Shown: positions 24,232 through 36,300 of the stretch, in pieces
Numbering within the stretch: position 1 is the first letter of the stretch
Layout: every line of letters starts with the position of its first letter
Notes under the pieces: generated by a model
What the model was told of the DNA's origin: nothing
What the model saw: the letters and a program-made list of their open reading frames with translations, nothing else
The model's database searches: none
Translations under genes and position numbers: made by a program
Source of the DNA: Phorcus lineatus
Taxonomy: Eukaryota; Mollusca; Gastropoda; Trochida; Trochidae
NCBI GenBank assembly: GCA_921293015.1
Contig: OV121086.1
Coordinates: forward strand, 39,635,402 to 39,699,401
Length of the DNA stretch: 64,000 nt
Direction of reading: 5' to 3'

Positions 24232-25278
24232 TATAACTGTTTATAGATTTTCATGGAAAACCAGTATTTGTCATATATATGTTTTTTGGACATGAAAAGT
24301 TAAGATGTTTTGATTTTATATCACCACATATGACATTTAGGTTCGTATCAAAGGTAAAATCATACCCAGCAGGCATCTGACGTCATTTCGACGTCGAAAT
24401 TTGGTTGATTTTAGGTCAGGACGTCGATCAACCAATTTTTGACGTCGGAACAACGCTTTTTAACTGACGTTGAAATTTGGTTGGTGTTTTGACGTTGTTT
24501 CAACGTCATCAGAACAACTTTAAACTGACATGTCATTACTTTTAAAACATTTCATTATTATTAATAACATCAAATGAGTTACGGATTGTTTTAAAGAATG
24601 AAATAAAAAAAATGAAAAAGAACAGCTATCCTCGACATTTAAAAGTGTTATTGATATTGGATTTAGATGAATAAAGGTTAATTTCTTTCAATTTCACAAT
24701 AAAGGGAAGTAACTCTGTCCTTATGTCTAATTAGAATAAACAAGGTATATGGTATTTTTCAAAAACTGAAAACATAAATTTTCGATTTGCATAAAGTTAG
24801 TAGTTCTTACAAAACGGTAATTGCGCCTTTGTAACAAACATATTTTTGGTGACACTTTAGTTTAAATCGTTCCAGTGTCATATAAACATTAATACCCTCA
24901 CAAATGTTTTAATTTCCATTACAAGGATATTACATGCGAGCTGCAATCTCAGTCTTGAACCGAGGCATGTGATACTGCTGAGGTTGAAAGCATAGCCTCT
25001 CAGATGATGTATTGCTACCAATATAATAACGAAACAAAGCTAACACAACCTGACTGATCAACAAGCTTTGACGTCGAAAAGACGTCTTTCAACGTCAACA
25101 TATCGGTTTGACTTCAACGTTGAACCGACGTCGAACTAACGTCGGATTTCGACGTCGCCGCAAATTTCAAATCCATTCAAATTTCAACGTTGGTAAATGA
25201 CGTCATTTCAACGTTTATACAACGTCATATTGCCTGCTGGGTATGCTATAAAAATCACGGAGTGGCGAGGCTCTTTAA
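24232..25278 (+). mobile_element. TTAA-flanked element (family 2), copy 4, split by an inserted element
   Basis: The left part (24232-24363) carries ATTTTCATGGAAAACCAG and GTTCGTATCAAAGGTAAA. The right part (25243-25278) carries AAAATCACGGAGTGG and CTCTTTAA. They are contiguous in copies 2 and 3, so the intervening 880 bases are an insertion. The 5' half of the element is missing here. Confidence 0.8.
24364..25242. mobile_element. 880-bp inverted-repeat element (family 3) nested in family 2 copy 4
   Basis: The ends are ACCCAGCAGGCA and TGCCTGCTGGGT, a perfect 11-base inverted repeat (ACCCAGCAGGC), flanked by TA/AT on both sides. Comparison with uninterrupted copies 2 and 3 of the host supports a 2-bp TA duplication. 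Both subterminal regions are packed with GACGTC, AACGTC and AACGTT motifs, many facing each other, while the middle is plain AT-rich DNA. It has no transposase, so it is non-autonomous. Confidence 0.88.
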
Positions 25279-25692
25279 TTTCAAAACAATTGAATTTCAC
25301 GCACCTATTTGCCCTTTAACACAGCAGATATGTTATTTGGAAAGATTAATTTGTTCATATTTTCCCAAATGAATATGAGTTTATGCCAAATGTATTATCT
25401 TCAGAGGTTCATAACACCTCATTGCTCAAACCGATATTCCGCAATAAATGAAGAAATAATCAAGGAGCAAGCAAAAAATAACGGCCTTCATTTTTGTGTG
25501 GACACTTTTAATAGATCTTATTAAAATAATGTAGGGAAATGGATTCGCAAAGTTTAACCAATCATGGTACGTTCGTTTGAAAAAACTTTCCTTCCGATTG
25601 AATTTTTTTTATTGTCTTTCAATGGGAAACATATATTTTCCTTTTCATGAGATAACTTTATTATCTAAAAAATTTGCTAGGCCTACAGTCCT

Positions 25693-26176
25693 TTAATGAG
25701 CCACTCCGTGATTTTTACATAACATATTATTTACCTTTGATACGAACCTAAATGTCATATGTGGTTATATACAATCAAAACATCTTAACCTTTTATGTAC
25801 AAAAGACATATATATATATGACAAATACTGGTTTTCCATGAAAATCTAAAAACAGCCTTATAAATGCACAGAGGTGTAGATATCACGTCCAATAGACATG
25901 GATACTAGTTATATAACCTAACAAACACTATCAACTCCTAACTACCCTCCTGGCTGTTTTAGATAAGTCTCAAAATTTACGTTTGACTATTAGACGCGCG
26001 CCACTGTCCGGTTTTCGATCATAATTGCGACGTTCTACCTTTAATATTGTCACTATAAAAAACCAATAAGCTTTAAAATGGGTCATTTTGGTAACAGTCG
26101 ATACTTCGTGATCAAATGACACCATTGATTAAGTTTGGCATACATGACTCCAACAACTCACGGAGTGGCTCTTTAA
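25693..26176 (-). mobile_element. TTAA-flanked element (family 2), copy 3 (inverted, most complete)
   Basis: The element is 484 bases with TTAA at both ends, TTAATGAGCCACTCCGTGA at the left and CACGGAGTGGCTCTTTAA at the right. It is inverted relative to copies 1, 2 and 4. It holds the block absent from copy 1 around CGACTGTTACCAAAA (in reverse complement here). It is non-coding and is the best guide to the family boundaries. Confidence 0.88.
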
Positions 26177-26973
26177 ATTGCTATCGTACCTGGGTACATG
26201 ACGTCAGTCGTGTTTAAATTGAAGCTAGTTGGGTAGATCGAGAAGTCACCTTTACTGCGCGATCATTTATCTACGTTATTCTTCTTTGATTTTAACAAAT
26301 AGGCCTACATGCTGTAGATGTAAGGTAGGTGTTAACTATAAGTATATACGATATTCAAGGTTCTTACATGTTAAAAGTAATGACTCTTTTGAAATTAGGT
26401 CACTGATATATGTGTGTGTAGGCCTACCATAGGCTTGTTGTTATCTACCATGAAACTTATATTTGCAAACGTTAGTGTATGTACTAAAGAATCTTCTCTA
26501 ATTTGATACACTGATGAAATTTTCTTATGGTGATCAATGTCCTTAATTATCTGTTAATTGAATGTATTTTTATTCAATTGTACCGAGCGTTGTCTTCCCT
26601 GTATGTTTCTCACGGTGTATTTTTCAGGAATACATGTAACTGGTAATTGATGAATAATATCGGAAAAAGCTTCATGCAATGAGAAATGTAGTGGCTAGTA
26701 AAATAAGCAGGAACATATATATTTGATAAATGTATAGAAGTTATTCCAGAAAGGGGCGAGTTTTATCATGTCGTTGCGAGTCTGTGTTGGACGTATTTTT
26801 AGACCAGTCGGTCATATGCGATACTAAATATAGATAATATATAGCGTGACAATGTTACCTATAGTTCCTCGGGACGACAAAAGCGCTTCATACAATTCGA
26901 TGTTTAGGCATAAGTACTTCATGGATGGGCATTTGAATCTTTTTTTTCAGTGAACGATTAAAAATTCCTAGGA

Positions 26974-29900
26974 ATGGCGGGAGCGCAAGAAGAGAGGTGC
27001 GAGGAGTTGTTAACAACAGGTAGAGTTCATTCATCCTATTACAATTAGTATGTTATTATGTATTATCATAAGTAGGAAAGTATTTTATTATATAATAAGC
27101 AATGAAATACTGGGATTTATCAGTGAAATAAACCTTGTATGTGGTCACAGTAGCGATATGATATATTGTCACTGGTGACAGTAGCGATATAATATATCGT
27201 CACTGCTGGTGAACTTTCCAGGGCCTCTTTGTGCCGGGACTACTTTTAGGGTTTAGAAATGTTTATCGACATCATAAACACTAAAATCAACAAAATTAGA
27301 ATGAAATTATATAATAAATAGAATATTTAATTAAGTTTGTCAAATACGATGTTTATCTCATCTCGTGGTGGGGTTGAAGTTGATATTTTCACGAGTGGCT
27401 GCGCCATTTGACAAACTTAATTAAATATCCTGTATATATCATTTAAACATCATGACATCATTATATGGCCCATACGAATTTCATTAACATGTACTATTTG
27501 TAATTAGTTATATCGTTTTGTGATGAAGAAAAAATGAAAACACTACTTCGAAAATTATTATGTCCACCATGTAAGTTCTGAATATCTACATGGACAAGAG
27601 ATAAAAGATGATTATTAAGCTGATGGTTCTATATTAAGATTAAAATACTTGATAACTGGGTTTTATTTTATAACTACACGAAATTTTGTGCTAAGTCAAA
27701 TGTGAGACATAGTGGATATCATGTTCTGAATTAGATTATGCAGAACTTATATGAAAATCGGTTGACATTTTATTCTCAACACTAGGAGCGGGTACAGATT
27801 CTTTTTGGGGAAGGCAACCTTTTTTTTCCTATTCAAAACCCTTTAACAGCATTCTCAAGTGATAATGCAAGAAGAAAAACAATTTCCGAAATTATTCAAT
27901 TTTTGATAGATCACATCAGTGAAATAAGAAATGAATGTTCATAATGAAGTTTATTTTTATCCCACCCTGGGATATAGTCATGTTCGTCCGTCCGTCCCTA
28001 ATCGTTGATTGTAAATCTGGAATCGGAATGTATATAAAATCCAATACCTATTCATAATAAAATAATGTTTATCAATTCTCGAAAATATATTCAAGTAGTT
28101 ACAGAGATCACATTATACTGTTGAGAAGTAGAAACAAAAATTAGACATTTAATCTGCATCAATCAAATAAAAAATGGAACATTTTTTATTCAGAGTCCTT
28201 AACTAAAGCTGGAGCACAAATGAACTTCTTAGTAAAAAGTTCACCGGGAGCAACAGTTGCTAAGGATATTCATTACAACGTGACCTACAACACAGGTTTG
28301 TAGATTTTGTGAAATTTCTAATCAATACTACCCGCACAAGACCATCTTAGAAACTAGGGAACTTATATTTGTTTGCTATTGCTAGCTATAAGAACTATTG
28401 CCCTTGAGAACTTTATGTAGGTCTACGAATAAAAAACGTTTTTTCTTCTGTTCCTAAATATTATGCACGCATAGAAAACGCTGATGTCGCCGCGATAAAA
28501 AAAACCTTTAAAGTATTATGTGAGTCTTACACTTTTACCTAATTCACACATGGTGTCTTTAACTCTCGTGGTGACCTACAGAAAGAGAAGCAATAGAACT
28601 ATTATTAAAGTGTGATATAATTTCAGGGATGGCGAAAGACAGTTATCTTACGTGCGAATTAAACTCCTAGGCAAGAGAAAGGTTTGACTTTTATCTTTTT
28701 CATAAACAAACATTAACAAGGCTGGTACGGGTTTGATTCTAAGCAGGAAATGATAGTATAGCTACATCACTTCCTCTACACGAACACATTACATTGAACG
28801 CAGCCACTGGAATTGTGCATTCACAAACACAAGCAAATCGTGTTTTTGAGGCATGATTTGTGAGACACGTGCAGCAATGTTGAATAAAGGCCCTTGTTGG
28901 AAATAGCAGACATTCAGTAACATAAAGAACACCAAAAGTATGGCAAGACTTACGCAAGCGCAACCTTCAACTGCAGCCCAAACACCATTAGAAGGCTGTT
29001 AATACGCTACCAGCAGACAGGCCAGACACAGGGCAGATCAAGATCGGGAAGACCGAGGGTAACAACTGCGGTCGAAGATCGCTACATCAGGCAGATTCAC
29101 CTCCGAAACCGATTCGTAACGGCGACATCAACAGCGGCGACGGCACTCAGTCATGTCATCAGCACAAGAACAAACCTTCGACGACCTCGTTTGGCTGGTC
29201 TATAAGCCTACCGCCCCTTCCATGGAATGGCTTTGACCCGTTTACACCGTGAACGAAGTTCATCGACGTAGGGACTAGCATCTCGCGCCAAACTGCATTA
29301 GAGAGGTTCACCCGTTTGGAGACGGAGACATCATGGTGGCCAAATGACGCTGTTGCTGGTTCTGCGAGGGAATATGACTGGCTAGCTATCGTCGTTCCTT
29401 ATATCCAACAACAGCCAAGAAGATTGATATTGCAACACGACAACGCAAGACCTGACACTGCCCAAATTGTTAGAGACTACCTCGAGAACGCCAACGTCAC
29501 TGTTTTGCCGTGGCCAGCCAACTCACCAGATATGAACCCTATTGAACACCTTTGGGTACACCTTGACCGCCATTTGAGACAGCTGGTTCCACCTCCAAAC
29601 AACTAGCAGGAACTTGAGCAAGGTCTGTTAATAATATGAAACATGATCCCTGCTGACGTCATCCCACGCCTGACGACTTCAATGAGGAGGCGTGTACTTG
29701 CTTGCATTGATGACAGACTCCGTGATTCCTGTGACTACTGAGAGTTTTTGTGCATTTGTCGACATTTGTGCAATTTTTTAATATCGACCCCCTGTCTCTT
29801 TCCTTGTGTATTAGGTCAAATTAAATGCCAATATTTGGATGCTTTTTAAAGAGAATATTGGAAAATGATTTCTGTTTATAAACCAATCGCCAGAGTTCTA

Positions 29901-32900
29901 TACCGGCGTTTGTTTTTATTTTATAGCTAAACTTGAAAAATGAGTGAAACCTTTCTTTTGCCTGGTAGTTCATATATAATTGCTCTGAAATCACTTGGAC
30001 CTAGATTTTCAAATACCTCTAAATTCTAAGGTCAATGTGGATATGGCACTTACGACTATCTTAGTGCTATGAGAGCTTCGAAAATCTAGGCTCTGATCTT
30101 TAATGGCTAGCATTGCATTCATAAAATTTTGAACATGAGTAAACATTTCCCTAAGAGTAGCCATGCGTGGTCGGACTTTATAATTAACGCCGAATCATCG
30201 CACATGACAATAAAGACGTTGTATCCATAAACTTTATTATACTTTATAATAATTGCTTAATGCCTCAAATGGACTGTTATGTTTATATTCAGCAATGTTT
30301 CTTTCCAGGTTCACATCTAGACACGATCAAAGGTTGGTATGACAAAATTTGGTGACTCTGTGACACTAGTAAGGGCAACATGGACTACGCTCTATGAACC
30401 TATTTTCATCGTCTTCTTCAGAAGTCTATGGCCCAGAAAGTTTGAACCTTGTGAACAGACTCCTTAGCTGATGGGATTCTAATTTATAGAATTGGTGACC
30501 CTGTTATCTCTAATAAGGGTCACAGGGACCACGCCCTTGAAATCATCTTCACAGGAAGCTAAATGCCTAGAAAGCTAAAACGTTGTGTACAGACTGCTTA
30601 GCTCATTGGTATTATAATTTATAGATTTAGTGAATCTGTGGTCCCTACATGGTGACCCCATGACTATTTATAAAATACACTGTAGGCAGGCTGATTAGCT
30701 ACAGAGTCAATGGCTCTATTTTTATTAGCTCACCTGGCCTAAAAGGCCAGATGGGTCTATAGCATGGAATGTCGTCCGGCATCTGTCTGAAAACTTTTCA
30801 CTATTTCATCATCTTCTCCAGAACAATTGACGCCCTAAAAAACTTTTCACCTTCTTCTCTGTTAAGACTCCTTAGCTGATGGGGATTTTGATTTATATAT
30901 TTGGTGACCCTGTGACACCTAATAAGGACAAAGGGGACCAGGCCCTAAAAACCTTATAAATCATTTATAAATTATAGAAAGCCAGATGAGTTACAAAGCT
31001 AATTTTTGTAGAAAACCAGATGAGTTACAAAGCTAATATTTTGACGAATCAACTCATCGTATTTCTCTATGACATTTTTATATATATTTTTACGTTATAA
31101 CAGTAAAATGAAATATATCAAAGCCAAATAAATTTCATAAACTAACGGATTGCATGTCCTGTAACCTATTCCAGTCATAACCTATGACAAAACTGGTACG
31201 TAATTGATAGTCAATAAGGCTTAAAATATGACAGATGTTTAGCTGTAACTTGAAGTTCACGTTCACCTGTACCTATTGAGTGAAATGTTTCCTAATACTT
31301 AACACAGGATTTTGCAAATGCTAAACTGGAGTACAGTCATAACTTGAGACTTATCATACTTTTAGATACACGGAAGCTTAGTCTGTAGCCACACGACGTC
31401 TCAGTCTGTTTTGAATAAAACATCGTTTACAATTCCTCTGAACATTCAATGCGAATTCTCTCAATAACCTTAAACAAAATGACCTGTTGCATTGGTGTGG
31501 CTATTGATTTGAAGATAAAGTCGAAAACCCCTTTTGTGTAATCGCACGTTCAGTTTTTTTCGTTTGAGTGAAACCTAACCTTTTTTTCAACTTACAGCTA
31601 GGTCTGCAGAGATCTTGAAAGATTCAAAAATCAAGCCCTTCGTTGCTACTCGTGAAGTCAAACAATCAATTCAGCGCATCAAGGAGAATAACTTTGTCTG
31701 TATTGAGGGCAAGGAGGTGTCTGGAAAAACTTCTTTAGGATATTACCTCTTGAGGAAACTTGGCAGACAGAAATATATTCCAATCATCCTGAATGGTCCG
31801 GAAGATTATCAATGGCTGCTTCCAGATGAGCTATATGCCATCCTCATTTGTGATATCTTCGGCAAATCTGCCTTCTCTACCGAGCTATTTGACCAATGGA
31901 ATAGGAAACTTGCAGACGTATTCAGAAGGGTAAAGGCTGGAAAAGTCTTTTTGATCCTGACAAGTCAGGAGGGATTCTTTGACAAATGCTTGGGTACAAT
32001 TAGCGTTGAGGAAGTACTTGAGAAGAAAAAAAAGTTTTCCTTAGTCCTGTGTCTTTGAGGAACTTTGAAAGATTTGAAATTCTTGAAAAACTTGCGCAAT
32101 ATCTTCGTCAACCACGAGATACAAAACTTTTGACTGAAACAGTTCTGACAAACCAGCATCTTTGGTTTTTCCATTGTTGCAAGCTCCTGATGAACCAACG
32201 TAAAGCTCTCAAGAACTGGCCAAAGTTCTTTGAATATCCTGTTTCAATCATTTTTAATCAGGTTCAGAAACTCAGGACAGAACCCGTAAAAGTAGCAACA
32301 CTCTTTCTCGTATTGCGGGAGGGTTGTGTTGAGGATAACTCGATTGGTCATTTGGAGAAATTAAGCCCAGAACTCCTCCAAAAGATTAGTCCTCATTTAT
32401 CGTTAACAGAAACAGATGTTCGACAATCTCTTTCGTCAATGGATGGAAGTCTCCTTGCAAATGAGAGTGGAACGTATACCTTTCTTCATGATGTTGTTCG
32501 TGATGCCGTTTGCTTTAACTTTTGGGATATTGAACCCACATATTCAATCAAATTGTTTCCTCCAGATTTCCTTGTCAAACACTTGGCAATAGAGAGCAAT
32601 GACCCTTTGCAGCAAATTAAAGTGCCTCGGGAATGCTTCAAAGAACTCAATAAAAGACTTCAACAGATTTTTCATGGTGAAATTCCACCTTATGAATATT
32701 TCCAAACAGAGGCTTTTGGAAAACTTTTTCTAGAACTTCATCAGAGATTTCACAACGCAGTTGTAAATCTGCATTTAATTAGCATCATAGTTGTAGCCAG
32801 TGTCTTGTTTGGGTTTCCATCTCTCCTTTCAAAATGCTTGAAGGTTTGGCAGCAACAAGCTCTTTCAAATGAGAAAACATTGCTGGAACACTCGACAGTT

Positions 32901-35792
32901 AATAATCTATGCAAGAAGAAGGCATTCCAATCAGCAGATCTCTTGGCAAAGGCTGGCTTCCGTCCATGCACTCCACCAACGTGTGAAGTATGCTCCAAGA
33001 CTGACATACCCAGGAGGTTTCTGCCATCATGTCTTTCAGAGGATGAAAATGAGATGGACGATGATGATATTTCAAACATCTTGAAATGGGTCGTGCATTC
33101 ATCCTCCATTGATGTAGTGAGCGACTTTTTCAAATGTATTGATTCCAGAAAATTATTTGAAGTTTGCACAGTTGGTATGTGCGTTTCCTGCGAAGTCGGA
33201 AGTCATGAAACGTTTGAAAACTTCAGGTCTATGGCCGGTGGTAAGATCGCAAATTTTGATAATCTTGTTGAATCAGCTGTCAAAGGTGGAAATATCTTAA
33301 TGCTTTTTTACTTGGTTCATGAATTCAAGCAAGTTCGCCTGACAAGATGCAGCTTTCAACAGGCATGTGCACTCAACCGAGTTGAAATAGCTAAAATGAT
33401 ATGGGAAGATGTCCCTGAAATCAGACTGATCTCTGTTGAACAAAGCTTTCAGGAAGAAGTTTTGAAAGAGGTGGTTACCCATGTTGATACTGACTGTGAG
33501 GAACTCCTCAGCTGGTTAATCTCGATAGGGTTCCATGTGAAGGATAGCAAAGTCCTTCATCAGGCCTGCCAGTATGGAAACAGCAAAGCCGTTGCACTTC
33601 TTCTGCAGGACCACATCAATGTAAACACCTTGAACGAGGAAGGAAATACAGCACTTCACGTGCTATGCAAGAGTGAAAATCTCAACTTTGATATATTTGA
33701 GAAGCTCTTTAGCTCTGGCGCAGACGCGAATATAAGGAACAAGAAAAATATGTTACCTTTGCATTTGCTGTGTGCCAATCAGCATCCAGTAAGGTCACTG
33801 GTTCTAAAACTTCTTCTACAAAATATGAATGTTGAACAATTGAATGATACAGATATAAAGGGGAACTCTCCTTTGTACACTCTACTTGATAGTGGATTCA
33901 CTGTGGAAGAAATGGAACTGTTGCTAGAATCAAACACTGATGTTTCTAAGCAAAATGGACAAGGAGAAACACCACTTCATGCAGCTTGTAGAAGTCGAAA
34001 CTGCAGAGCTGTGGAAATGCTTATTGAATCAAAAGTTGACATATATTCAAAAGATATGAACGGTTCCACCTGTCTCCATCACGCAGTTACTGTACCAAGC
34101 AATCATGAAACCATAGCTCATCTTTTAAAACAGCCAAATTCTGACAGTTTGCTTCGACCAGACAACTCTGGAAATACCCCTCTTCATTTGGTGATGAAGA
34201 CAGCTAACAATGATGATGCAGTGACAGTGCTTCTGAATCATGGCGCCAATGTCTTAGCTGAAAATAATGATGGCGAAACACCATTTCATATTGCATGCTC
34301 AATCTCAAATGAAAACTCCCATCGGTTCATAAAATCACAGAAAGATCTCTGTACAAGGGCATTTGAGATGACAATGAAGGAATCACCGCTCCACCTTGCT
34401 TGTAGATCAAATGGCGAATCAGCAGTTCAAATCGTGGCTCAATTTCTTAAGTGGGGTGCCGATATCATTGGTGTTGATGAGGAAGGGAAAACGCCTCTAC
34501 ATGCAGTATGTGAAAGTGCTACACATATCAGTTTGGGTATAGCTCAAGAGTTATGTGCAAGAGAAGCTAGCATGGAGTTACTTGATGAGAATGGTAACAC
34601 TCCACTTCACCTCGCTTGTCAATCACAGGGCAGTGCCAAGATTGGCATGATTCTGCATATGGTCAACCAAGGGGCCAATCCGCTCAAGCGTAACAATACA
34701 GGCGAATGTCCAATAGTGCTGATGTTCACAGAAGGTGCTTTCGACATTGTGCGTCTGATGATGCATTCAGTTTTACGTCAAGCATGTCAGTTTGGAGAAG
34801 CCCAAAAGCTTAACAATGTCGAAGATGCTTTGTCGTTACCGATAGACTTGAGTCAAGTCTATGAAAACTCAATACCTTTGATGTTAAGAGTTTGTGGCGA
34901 ACATGGGATAGGCACATCATGCGTTGTTAGTTCCATTTTGAAAGCTGGGTATGATGTCAATGTGACAAATGACATTGGTCAAACGGCAGCCCATGCAGCA
35001 TGTCGTAGTGTTGGACCTCACACAGTCTCGGTTCTGAAAGTCCTCCAAGCTCATGGTTGCAGTATGTCTCTGCTTGACAACTGGGCAAGAACACCACTAC
35101 ACATTGCAGTAGATAGTGACAACGACGCTGTGGAAGATGTTTTGAATTTCTTGTTGGACTCCAACCTGGAAGTGAACAGTGTAGATGCTGATGGAAACAC
35201 TCCATTACACATCGTCTGTGGCTCGAAAAAAATGAATTTACGTAGAAGTATCAACTGGCTTTTGAAACATGATGCCAATGTCCTTATAAAAAATCACAAA
35301 GGAGAAACCTGTGCAGATGTTGCCAGGCGGCAAACCTTGCCATACGCAAAAGAAACCCTAATGAATGAGTTTCTGTTGAGGCATTGCCAGCCGTTGTTAA
35401 CTGACAAAAACTTAATGATTAAAATACTTGAAGCAGGTGCAGACATCAACTGCACGGACTTCGAAGGCAATACAATATTCCACAATCTTGTTATGATGAC
35501 TGGTACAATTGATGTGAGGCAAGAAATTGAATTAGCAAAATCACTGGGAGGGGATCTAAGAATAAAAAACAATGATAACAACACGGCCTATGAAATTGCG
35601 CTCCATGGTTGTGCAACAGAGAGTCTTCTGCAAATCTTATATTGTGATGAAATCCCACAAATGGTTAGTAAGCCTGCAACTGGTGTAAGACCAGTAGCTT
35701 CAGGTGAAAATACTCAGAAATCAAACAGAAAACTGGAAATAGTTGATCATGTTGCTCAATGTATAAAGGATATCTTTAGACTTTTTGACTAG
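26974..35792 (+). CDS. STAND-type P-loop NTPase with ankyrin repeats (frame break at an A8 run)
   Basis: Exons are 26974-27019, 28194-28295 and 31598-35792, with an acceptor at 26950 suggesting an upstream 5' UTR exon. A 49-residue leader precedes KPFVATREV, Walker A GKEVSGKTS (residues 87-95) and a Walker-B-like ILICDIFG (about 131-138), then LILTSQE. The layout resembles the STAND NTPase family called nSTAND3. A helical region with FLHDVVRDAV follows, then about 17 ankyrin repeats (GNTPLHLAC-type) to the stop. Such proteins usually act as cytosolic switches or scaffolds in innate sensing; that role is inferred. The frame changes by one base at the A8 run 32026-32033, ending the first frame at 32058, while the next stays open for over 1,200 codons. 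That suggests a recent frameshift, an assembly error or frameshifting. Ligand and partners are unknown. Confidence 0.82.
27144..27205. repeat. Two tandem 31-base palindromic units
   Basis: Two units lie end to end at 27144-27174 and 27175-27205. Each contains CAGTAGCGATAT and ATATTGTCACTG (ATATCGTCACTG in the second) and can pair with itself. They lie in the first intron of the STAND-ankyrin gene. Confidence 0.85.
28967..29765 (+). mobile_element. Degenerate Tc1-like transposon (STAND-ankyrin gene intron 2)
   Basis: A transposase reading frame is recognisable but broken. NTIRRLLIRYQQTG and GRSRSGRPRV fit the DNA-binding half. LRRPRLAGL followed by a stop fits the linker. The intact part at 29316-29606 has ILQHDNARPDTAQIVRDYL and LPWPANSPDMNPIEHLW, the second and third acidic motifs of Tc1-type DDE enzymes. 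Stops and frameshifts show that it is dead. Terminal inverted repeats were not located. Confidence 0.88.
30340..31060. repeat. Degenerate tandem repeats, about 130-150 bases per unit
   Basis: A block TTGGTGACCCTGT followed by TAATAAGG, a G/A-rich stretch, CAGAAGTCT or a related stretch, GACTCCTTAGCTGATGG and TTTATAGAT recurs about four times with many changes. Between copies, GCTCACCTGGCCTAAAAGGC at about 30726-30746 forms a small hairpin. This type of repeat is familiar from mollusc genomes. It lies in intron 2 of the STAND-ankyrin gene. Confidence 0.75.
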
Positions 35793-36300
35793 AAAGTGAA
35801 TGACACACATTACTTATGATATATGCAGTTTCCATGTGCAATACCCAGGAAATACCAAGTTTGACTCTTACTATGAATGTGACTTAACGTTGGATGGGTT
35901 ATGGAGATGACTTGTTGGAATAATTAAAAACTCGTTTTAAGATGAAAGTGAAGATTTTCTGAACAACATGTTTTAAATTAAGTGAATGTTACACTGTCAT
36001 TTCCATCATAGGGGCCGGCAAATCTGCCGAAAATCAAATAGACATGAAATAATAATAGTTTTTGTAAAAATCATCTTCCTACATCAAGGTGTTTCTATCC
36101 GCGAAACGCCTACACTTCCCTGATATATTTAGACACGTCTCACATTCAAGACAGCTGGTTAGTCATAGATATTTATTGCATGAAGTTTTTCAGCAAATGA
36201 AATGTTAGAGGAACCTGTATAAAAATATGTCGAAATCCGTACTTTTATCCGCATACTACCAACATTGCTCGGAACAGTCATTTCATTGGCTCGTTAAATT
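35793..36300. other. 3' flank of the STAND-ankyrin gene, no gene recognised
   Basis: This presumably contains the 3' UTR. I see no canonical AATAAA close to the stop; AATTAAA at about 35921 is a possible variant. No repeat was recognised. Confidence 0.4.

Noticed and set aside
28739-28963. Cys-rich minus-strand frame beside the Tc1-like element
   Set aside because: It lies antisense to the 5' part of the transposon region and has no recognisable family.
32014-32044. Tiny intron (GT...AG, 31 bases) to explain the STAND gene frame change
   Set aside because: It is too short to be spliced, and the joined frame is not the one that continues into the 1,200-codon open frame.
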